Assembly: GCA_011109175.1 (NCBI GenBank)
Contig: RDEW01000007.1
Span: forward strand, 1,068,295 to 1,132,294
Origin: Dicyema japonicum
Lineage: Eukaryota; Dicyemida; Rhombozoa; Dicyemidae
Length of the DNA stretch: 64,000 nucleotides
Reading direction: 5' to 3'
Shown here: piece after piece, positions 56,432 to 64,000 of the stretch
Layout: the number at the start of each line of letters is the position of its first letter
Numbering within the stretch: the first letter of the stretch is position 1
Position numbers and translations under genes: made by a program
The notes under the pieces: model-generated
Told to the model about the DNA's origin: nothing
Databases searched by the model: none
Seen by the model: only the letters and a program-made list of their open reading frames with translations

Positions 56432-56640
56432 ATGACATTCGACCACATGGACTACCAAGTTCCGTTATTGTTTGATATACCTATTGGGATTGACTACTGC
56501 TATGAATGGAATCTTGGTAATTGTTCATCATTTAGCCTACAAACTGTAAGAATATTAGTTTATTACCTCATCAACCAGTCAAATCTGAAATTCCTTTGCA
56601 TAAACAGTATTACAAAAGTTTGTTCAAGTTATTAATCATT
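56432..56640 (+). CDS. possible small gene, unrecognised
   Basis: A plus-strand frame begins MTFDHMDYQVPLLFDIPIG and YCYEWNL, with a candidate 19-nt GT...AG intron right after; removing it leads to an early stop. It follows LSm2 by about 50 bp on the same strand. Not recognised. Confidence 0.3.
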
Positions 56641-56719
56641 CCCCTTTTCCTACTCAGAAAAGTGTTGAGAATGTATGCAAGCTTAACAGAATTATGTTAT
56701 CACTGAATTTACGTGAATT

Positions 56720-57780
56720 CAAGTGAATGCTTATGGAGGCACTGGAGGCACTATTCTACCCTGTGATCATAAAGCGGTCATCCCTCACTTTAAACTAGGA
56801 AGAAGTCAACGAGTGATCAAGAGAAAACACAACTCTGGAAGATTGGCGGTGGAAAGTCTGAACACAAATAGGGTCACCCGTAAGAGATTCGCTGATAAAG
56901 TGGACGAATACTAGACAAAAACAAAGTTGCAGAGAATATTGCTGATCACTTTGAATCGCTATTCAGGAGTTACAACGAACGCATAACTCAATTTTTCGGA
57001 CACCCCTGATCTTTGACTACGGCAATTACTGTGGCGGAGATACAAACGGCTCTGCAAAGGCTGAACAACAACAGGAGTCCTGGCATTGACAGTATCAACG
57101 GAGAACTTCTGAAACATTCGCCACTCTCACTGCCCTGTCAACTATGGAGCATGCTAAATGATATTTTAATGAAACACATGGCTGTCCCACTAGGGCAAGG
57201 AATTCTGATACCTATAAAGAAACCTGGGAAGCCCGTTGGACTTGAAAAAAATCTCAGGCCTATAATCCTTGTAACAACTCTACGGAAACTACCATCTCTG
57301 ATTGTTCTGGATATGATTTCTTTTACTGTTGACGAATATCTCAGGAGAAATCCTAATGGATCTGCCTTTGATGGCCAAAATGGATTCAGAAGAGGAATGT
57401 CCACGGCGGATATCGTATGGACACATGGATATGTGTCATGACGCAGAAATTCCAGAAGGCTGTTCACATACTGGATTGATCTCTCCTGAGCTTTCTATAC
57501 TGTACGCAGAGGGAAAGTAATGTTGTCACTTGGTACGTTGCTGGACGAGGACAGTCAAAGGATGATCAGGGTCCTATTTACAAACACTGAAATACAAGTC
57601 TGAGTCGGTTCAGAACGATCCCGTAAATTTGAGACACATATTGACACTCATCAATGATATTCTTTATTACCACTACGATTTGTTATCTATCTGGAAGCTA
57701 CCCTTCTGGACTATGAGTCAAATCTGGGCCGACTTCGATCACATAACTAATTTACGCGGATGATCGATCTCCATTTAGAC
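56720..57780 (+). mobile_element. RTE-like LINE, internally deleted copy
   Basis: 56723-56914 encodes the end of the endonuclease (CDHKAVIPHFKLGRSQRVIK, RKHNSGRLAVESLNTN). A deletion removes the linker and 57013-57441 resumes with ALQRLNNNRSPGIDSINGEL, LIPIKKPGKPVGLEKNLRP and QNGFRRGMSTADIVWTHGY. Degraded palm-domain sequence (RMIRVLFTNTEIQV, then FVIYLEATLLDYESN) continues to about 57740. Confidence 0.82.
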
Positions 57781-57949
57781 GTATGGCGTGCTTGGCCATA
57801 TGCATGTCTGAGGAGTGGAAAGCCTAGAATGACACGATGGTTCTTCCAGAACATTGGCTCGCGATCATGAGGAGTAGCTACAACTGCGTGTTCAATGCGT
57901 GCAAGCCATAATATGGACATTGAAATAAATTAAAATTTTGATGATATAT

Positions 57950-59225
57950 TTTAATTTGGCTTTTTTTAATTTTCTTTTTTTAATGGAATCGCTGCCATTA
58001 ACGAGGATTTTCAACCACTCTATTAACAATAATTATATTCCAGCATTATGGAAGTTTGCCCACCTACGTCCAATTTTGAAAGTGAAGAAGGACTCAGCTT
58101 CATACAGACCGGTCGCGTTATTGTATTCAGTGTCGAAATTCTGGAAAGGCTGGTTCTTGCGAAAAATCAAAATTTCCTCAGGGACTTGTCATTTCAACAT
58201 GGTCTTAAAAAGGAGAGGTCTACTTCGACCCACTTATCTGCATTGACTTACTTTATACGATATGGTTTCTCGCACAGGTCGGGACACGTGAAGACTGTAC
58301 TTTGCTCCATAGACGTCCACAAAGCTTTTGACTCTGTGTCAAGGAGGATTCTTACTTGGAAAATTTACCAATCAAAGATTTCTGGAAAAACTCAAACTCT
58401 GGCTAGCTAATTTCCTTAGTGGTCGGAGGGGACGCGTTGGCCAGTCAAAGTATATTTCAAGGCTTCTCCCTAATGGGGTTCCCCAAGGATCTTTCGTCTC
58501 CAGTTTTATTCAACCTATTCATGGCGGACCTTCCCATTCCAGAATCCGAAAATGATATTATTCTAACTTATGCCGACGACATCGTCATTGCGTCACGCGA
58601 TCAGGACATCCAAATTGCCACTTCGAAATTGCAAAAAAACCTGGACCGTCTTGTCGAAAGGCTATCGAAGAATCGCCTAACTACCAGCAATGAAAGTCCG
58701 TCGCACCCTATTTATTTCAGACAAGAGACTGGGAAGACGGACGGTCGAACTGAAAGCAAACAATAAAGTTATTCCTTTCAGAAAAATCCCAAAGGATCCT
58801 TGGGGTGACTTTTGACATGCATATGTCATTCTTTCCCTATGTTGAAAACGTAATTACTAATGTTCTGAAATGCCTCACAGGCTTATGGAAGATCGAAAAG
58901 CATTCTGTTTTGAGCACTGTATATAAACAATTCATTGAACATGCATCTCTTATGCATGTGGTATATGGGGCTCATTCATCTCTTGGACGAATGTCTTGGC
59001 TAGCCAGAAAAGAGCCTCCATAATCACGGAACGCTGGATTTCTGGAGAGTTCCAGCTACCAATGCCTCTTGAAGATTTGATACGAGTGAACCATGGAACT
59101 CGCCGTCGTGACTGCGAAGGTCTAGTCACTCGACCTGCTTGTGTGGGGTCGAAGGAAAAGCATTGGGCCAAGATGAAGTCCCTGCTAGAGCGTGCTGGGA
59201 TTACGTGATTAGTTAGTTTGTCTGA
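57950..59225 (+). mobile_element. Jockey-like LINE, 5'-truncated copy
   Basis: It carries WKFAHLRPIL, ASYRPVALLYSVSK, LSFQHGLKKERSTSTHL, CSIDVHKAFDSVSRR, LLPNGVPQGS, LTYADDIVIASRDQDIQIA, RILGVTFDMHMSFFPYVENV and LKCLTGLWKIEKHSVL. At the 3' end are EKHWAKMKSLLERAGIT, a stop and a GATTAGTTAGTTTGTC tail. Single-base shifts occur about every 150-300 bases. The catalytic YADD box is intact but the ORF is not. Confidence 0.88.
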
Positions 59226-59870
59226 CCGTGGTCTCTGGTGTTACTATTATTAAACTTTTTTTTAACTTTTACAACTTTATTAGCACGGAAAATTAAAGAG
59301 GGAGTTAGTTGGCCTCATGCCGCAAGTCCTGCAATCGCTTGGACTCTTCTCTGCGCTCTCAGACCCCTCTTATCGTTTATTCTGTGCTGCAACATAAAAG
59401 TCAACGATGGCATCTCTTTTTAGGAAGTTTGCCATCCTTTTTTCTGCTGCATCTCTGATCGTCGAGTGACTAGCCGGGTGGCATAGTGGTTAGGTGTCGG
59501 GCTTAAGTGGCTTAGGCTACGGATTCGAATCTCGCTGCTGTTCAACTGGTGGAAGGTTCCACGCATCTACGATGCTGAAAGGGTTTGACGAGTGACGCTG
59601 TCATCAGTGAATACGCACTGCGGAACTGGATTGTCTAGAAAGGACACTCACACAAGAAAAAGAAAAAAAAGAAGTGAAGATCATTCTTGGTTCTACGATT
59701 AGTTAAAATTAACTGTTCTTTACTTAAATAAAGTGTGTGTCCTGCCTATGCGGAGCTATAAATACTATGGCTCTCGTGAAAAGGCATCTAGCTTCTCGTC
59801 GAGCCTTTTGTGTGGGGCAATCTTGATCCCTGCTCTCCTCGATTTTTCAAGAAGCATATTTTAAATTGGG
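59226..59870 (+). repeat. interspersed repeat, copy 2, split by a SINE
   Basis: 59270-59470 and 59786-59870 together match 14690-15015 (CTTGGACTCTTCTCTGCG, TTATTCTGTGCTGCAACATA, CAATCTTGATCCCTGCTC). The SINE at 59471-59785 interrupts it. Confidence 0.6.
59471..59785 (+). mobile_element. tRNA-derived SINE, full-length copy
   Basis: It starts GCCGGGTGGCATAGTGGTTA and has GGATTCGAATCTCGC as B-box, the central domain GCATCTACGATGCTGAAAGG, and the 3' end GCGGAGCTATAAATACTATG followed by CTCTCGTGAAAAGGC. It lacks the TTATTA tail of the 43293 copy. It differs from that copy by a handful of substitutions, so both insertions appear fairly young. Confidence 0.92.
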
Positions 59871-60079
59871 GTTTCTCCACTATGATGTTTATATTGAACA
59901 TGTTCTATTAATATGTAGTCTAAGTGAATCCTTCTATTCTGCCAGTAGAGAGTCTAATCGTCAAGAAAATTGTTCAAACAACTCTCACATAACGACAACC
60001 AGTTGTAAAGCGAATAAAAAAAAGGTTTAAATATTCTAGTATTATAAATAGGACTAACAACCTCACATTCATCATACTT

Positions 60080-62045
60080 ATTGTTTATTGCAAAGGACAT
60101 TAACAGACCTCTGTTCATCATACTTATTGTTTATTGCCGGGGACTGGAATGCGAAAGTGGGAACCCATAGAGGAAATGAAAGCTTCATTGGCCAGCACGG
60201 AGAAGGATTCAGAAACTTCCCCGGAACTATTTTGGCAGAGTTTTGCAAGGCATTTGATCTGTTCCTATGTAATACTGGTTTTCAACATCCCGCACGTCAT
60301 AAAACGACATGACTGGGCAACGATTCTTACCTACCGAAGGCTCTATTAACATTTTCAACTAAATTGACAACATCATCTGCCGAGTCAAAGAAAAATCTCT
60401 CCTACGTGACTCGAGGTCTTACGGAGGTGCAGCTATCGACAGTGATCACAAGATAGTCTCTGCCAAGTTCACTACGAGGAATTTGACTGACTTAATAGGA
60501 AGAGAGCCAACGTAGATGTAAGAAGAAGCTATAAAATGGAACAACTGTGTTACTCTACATCGATCAGAGACAACTACCAAATATCAATTACGAAATTCCT
60601 CTGAAACCTGGATCCCGGACTTCCTCCAGGAGGCACCTGGGCGGAGACAATAAAAAGGATCCTTTCGGCAGCACATGGGAGTATCGGAACCTGGTCCCCA
60701 GCACTGTTTAAAAATATATACATCCAGATGTCCCCGCCCTCATTAAAGAACCAAAGGAACTAAGATTACAACTGGAAAATACGTATGATCCTGACAGGAA
60801 ACAAATCTTGAAGTCTACAGGAAGAAGATCCACCAAAAAAACTATAAAGATTTTGAATAAGAAGCACGTCATTAACCTACTTGATCTAAGAGCTGCAGAA
60901 GTTGAACAGTTTAAAGACTCATCAAAAATGTTCACTGCAATCCGTCTACTCAACAGAAGAAAACAAACGAACAAATTCAAACTCCATGACGGAAATGGAA
61001 GATTTTTAACAAATCCCAAAGATCAGACTAAATATATTGCGTCGTATTTCGAGGATATATTAACTGTCCGCGGAGAAATATCTAATTATACTAAAATCCA
61101 CTGCGGATGTGGTATGGAGCCACAAGTGGAGCTGCGCTGTCAACCAGAGATTTGAAAGTGCAACAACAGTCCTGGGAATAGACCTCTCTAGGGCCTTTGA
61201 CACGGTACGCCGTGGTCCACTTCTCAGAATACTGGAAACAATTCTTGGACCCTGATTCTGTCAGTATGATCAGAGTGTTGCTATCTAACACGAAGCTCAG
61301 ACTGCGGGTCGGTAAGACGTTTCCCCGTGAATTTACGTGCAATTGTGGAAATCAGGAAAATGGAAAGCAGATCAAGTAAAACATGGCGAAAAACAAACAA
61401 ACTTGGTTTTTTACTTGGAGACAGTCAAGATATTGCCAGAAGGAAGGCCCTCGCTTGGGTAACGATAAACAAGTTGAAAAAAGAGTGGATTGGTAAACGA
61501 CGATCCTGCACATCACTTCGTTGAGACTGTATGAAGCCTTTGTCAAGCCGATCCTAATGTACAATTCATCGACCTGGGGAACGTCCAAAACCGAACAACT
61601 GGACTAGACTCTTTCCATCGAAGACAACTTAGATCCCTACTAGGACTAAACTGGCCAGCAAGAATAAACAAGGAATCGCTGTACAAGAGATGCAGCACGG
61701 GTCCACTGAGTCTCGAAATTGCTGATATGTGCTGGAGGCTATTTGGACATGTCTTGCGAATGGACTTGGGCGCTCCAGCAAACATAGCAATGGAGGACTA
61801 CTTCATGGAACAGGGACCATGTTTTCGTGGACGCCGGCGTATTGCACTACCTGAAACACTTGAAGGAGATTTAAAGCTCGTGAACAAACGTCTTAGAAGT
61901 GGAGACGACATGGACAAGTTGAGGAAACTCTCTTACGATCGAGGAGGTTGGAAGAAGTTGGTTCGGAGGAATGTTTTGAAGCCTACACGAGTGAAATTAT
62001 AACTATTATGATGTTACAAATGTTGCTTATAAAAAATAAAAATAG
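60080..62045 (+). mobile_element. RTE-like LINE, deleted copy with complete C-terminus
   Basis: Endonuclease piece: LLFIAGDWNAKVGTHRGNES. Linker: STKKTIKILNKKHVINLLDL and FKDSSKMFTAIRLLNRRKQT (compare NSRMFAALRLLRTKK in the copy at 38535-40890). A deletion joins this to SATTVLGIDLSRAFDTV. The C-terminus is in good frame: EAFVKPILMYNSSTWG, MCWRLFGHVLRMDLGAP, GRRRIALPETLEGDLKL and WKKLVRRNVLKPTRVKL. It ends near 62000 with a short AAATAAAAATAGG tail. Confidence 0.87.
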
Positions 62046-62069
62046 GACTAGATAATGTACTAAGTTAAT

Positions 62070-62445
62070 CAGAATTATTAAAGTAAGTATTGGCTCCACG
62101 TTTTTCTAGATATATTGCTGCAGCAACACAGCCGTTCTGTATTGCCATGTGTAGTGGGATAATAGTTCGTTGTTGAGAATGTCAATATTAGCATTGTGTT
62201 GTAAAAGTATTCGAATTATTTCCACATTATCTAATTTAGTAAAATTAAAACCACAAAGACAGGCCCAATGGAGAGGAGCAAGTCCTCCACATTCATTATC
62301 TCTAAAATTGGGGTCACAATGTGTTGTCTTCAAAAGGTACTCCACCAATTGTTTGTTCTGACTATAAACAGCATAGTGAAGGTCAAATGAATAATTTTTG
62401 TTTATTTCAACTAATCTTAAATCTATGTTTATTATATACATTTAC
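62070..62445 (-). CDS. ankyrin-repeat protein fragment
   Basis: On the minus strand: DLHYAVYSQNKQLVEYLLKT, LAPLHWACLCGFNFTKLDNV, EIIRILLQHNANIDILNNE and, after a one-base shift near 62160, IPLHMAIQNGCVAAAIYLEK. These are about three ankyrin repeats with the consensus PLHxA...G...I..LL..GA. The frame starts at 62441 and ends near 62070. It may be one exon of a larger gene or a short ankyrin protein. Ankyrin repeats mediate protein binding; the partner is unknown. Confidence 0.6.
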
Positions 62446-62783
62446 TAGATTTTGATGTTCTCATTTGATTATGTTTGTTCGACAATACACAATAAAACTT
62501 TAAAACCTCAACAATTTTATCGTCATTTCTGGATTATGTGGTTTCGACAACATTTAACACAAATGGGTGCTCTTCGGCGGACAACGAATGCTATACTTTC
62601 TGTTTTTTGTCTTTATGTGCTTTATGTTACTGTTTCACGACTGAGATCTTACGTAACTACTCGAGATCTCCTTTCGACAAGGACATACTAAACCCTGACT
62701 CTTTTTTGTGTTAGAAATCGTGGGATAATTTTTTTGCAAGTTTTTCTTCACGAAGCTAAAGAATGACCTTAATAAGGACCACT

Positions 62784-63092
62784 TTACGAGCTCCCAAGAG
62801 ACGTACATTGAAGACAGCAAATATTAACTCCCCTTAACCCACTCATGAACGTTGGAACTTTGTAGGTATGATGTTTGAAAACCTCACATGTATTGCTGCA
62901 AGGCCATGGTTGACTGAAATAGATTAATATTCTTTCTTGCAGATCGAGCGCTAGGAAGTTTTCCAAACCTTCTCTTACGAGATCATCAAACTTGGTTTGG
63001 ATCAGCCCCCAGGAATGGGAAGAGACCTTAAAAGATGACAATTTTTCACTTTCACGTGAAAGATCTCTCACGTAATGTGACGTGCGTCTCAT
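62784..63092 (-). mobile_element. possible LINE endonuclease N-terminal fragment
   Basis: The frame ends with KVPTFMSGLRGVNICCLQC, resembling the N-terminal VxxCCLQE motif of RTE endonucleases. The remainder (SWGLIQTKFDDLVREGLENF) has no clear counterpart. Confidence 0.3.
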
Positions 63093-63719
63093 TTACTGGT
63101 CAAGGTCACTGTTTTCCCCGATGAAGGCTCTTCCAAACGGAGGAAACAGTCAACTATCGGAGATCGTTGCCGCTTCGTCTACTAGAAACTTCCGAAGCTG
63201 TTGGAAGACTTAGTAAAAACAGTCATTAATAAAACTAGGATTCGATTATGACGCAATTCAAGGACCACCGCAAACGGAGATGATTTTTAAGTTGCATAGG
63301 AAATTCCATATCCTCGACATTGCCCACTGTTTTCTAGCAGCTAAAGCTTGATTTGTTGCTAATATTTTATACATTCTACTTAAGTTCCTCACATTTCCCA
63401 CGGGGTTCATGCAGTTGAGCCAGTCTTCCAACTTCGGATACTGTATTTTCATTAATTGCTTCAGTAGGAGGGACACCAGAGTTTGTTTTTGCTTTGCGAA
63501 AACAAAGGTGTCATGTGAAAGTCAAAATATATGTATTTTAACATCAACGACCCTCTAATTGGATAAACTTGTGTATTATTATTTATTGTCGTATAGTATG
63601 AGAACCCGCGGCCATCTTCGTGTCCGGGCTAATGAGTCAAACTTATCAGTCCAAAACATATGGTTACAGGAGTCTTAATGAAACCAAAGGAATCACAATA
63701 TATCCATAATAACCACAAG

Positions 63720-64000
63720 TATTGAACCGAAACCGAAACCAATTTATTCAACAGTAAATAAGGATTTAGTTTAAGGGATATTTAAACGTGTCCGCCTATG
63801 CGGCCTAGACACTTCCGATGCACCCCGTCTCCATTTAGTCTCTTTCTATCGTCGGATCCTATCGATCCTTTTCTCTACAATATATTTGACCGGTGTTAGA
63901 ATCTTGTCTTCTTCAGTACTGAGAACATCAAAAAGCTTCTTTTCCCAAAGCCAACTTTATTGCCGACCTTCTAATTTTTCCCATAAGTAACATAATTCTT
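63720..64000 (-). mobile_element. LINE family K, copy C (3' end, continues beyond window)
   Basis: The plus strand shows the reverse complement of the K-family 3' end: ACGTGTCCGCCTATGCGGCC, then TCGTCGGATCCTATCGATCC and CTACAATATATTTGACCGG. It ends at 63727 with AACCGAAACCGAAACCAATT, the reverse of the GGTTTCGGTTT terminus. It is cut by the window edge. Confidence 0.85.

Noticed and set aside
62452-62691. Plus-strand 79-codon frame beside the ankyrin fragment
   Set aside because: No recognisable domain and no repeat match; probably chance.
63258-63476. Minus-strand 72-codon frame
   Set aside because: No motif, no second copy and no splice context; possibly part of an unidentified repeat, but not supportable.

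Overview
This is a stretch of an animal nuclear genome, AT-rich and dense in transposons, with the standard genetic code. Conserved metazoan genes are split by extremely short introns. The ones I could define by protein continuity are about 15-29 nt with GT...AG ends (LSm2: 27, 28 and 23 nt; UMP-CMP kinase: 15, 24, 23 and 21 nt; TAF2: 22, 22 and 25 nt; ZNF598: 22 and 22 nt; 3-oxoacyl-ACP synthase: 25 nt; Ac45: 22 and 26 nt). Introns this small, in an animal that has a ROR/HR3-type nuclear receptor, point most naturally to a dicyemid or a similarly reduced parasitic metazoan. That placement is inference; no rRNA or mitochondrial marker is present.

Host genes, left to right: an unrecognised multi-exon gene (about 3.5-4.15 kb, minus); a ROR/HR3-like nuclear receptor whose second zinc-finger exon is tandemly repeated 12 times (8.3-12.45 kb, plus); a possible single-pass membrane protein (13.0-13.4 kb, minus); a 73-residue two-exon protein (18.3 kb, plus); exocyst subunit Sec15 (22.8-25.6 kb, minus); mitochondrial 3-oxoacyl-ACP synthase (28.06-29.4 kb, minus); V-ATPase accessory subunit Ac45/ATP6AP1 (34.2-35.3 kb, plus); UMP-CMP kinase (41.7-42.4 kb, plus); the E3 ubiquitin ligase ZNF598/Hel2 (44.2-45.5 kb, minus); TAF2 of TFIID (49.07-52.86 kb, minus); LSm2 (56.0-56.4 kb, plus); and an ankyrin-repeat fragment (62.1-62.4 kb, minus). 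These are housekeeping functions (secretion, mitochondrial fatty acid synthesis, transcription, splicing, ribosome quality control). They do not form one pathway and are simply neighbours.

The rest is mostly mobile DNA. There are at least 11 pieces of Jockey-like LINEs, three copies of a second LINE family, seven or more RTE-like LINE pieces (one with a 400-codon intact reverse transcriptase frame), two copies of a retroelement C-terminal module with an R2-like Cys/His plus RPD motif, tRNA-derived SINEs, short 3' repeats ending in TAAA, and a 1,080-bp internally deleted Tigger/pogo DNA transposon with TIRs and TA target duplication. A degenerate minisatellite built on TTAGGG-like hexamers occurs as two inverted blocks about 5.7 kb apart (13.87-14.39 and 20.09-20.58 kb).

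Single-base frameshifts recur in otherwise well-conserved genes (Sec15, 3-oxoacyl-ACP synthase, ZNF598, the nuclear receptor), often at homopolymers. I treat most of them as probable long-read assembly errors, not gene decay. The most unusual feature is the DNA-binding-domain exon array of the nuclear receptor.
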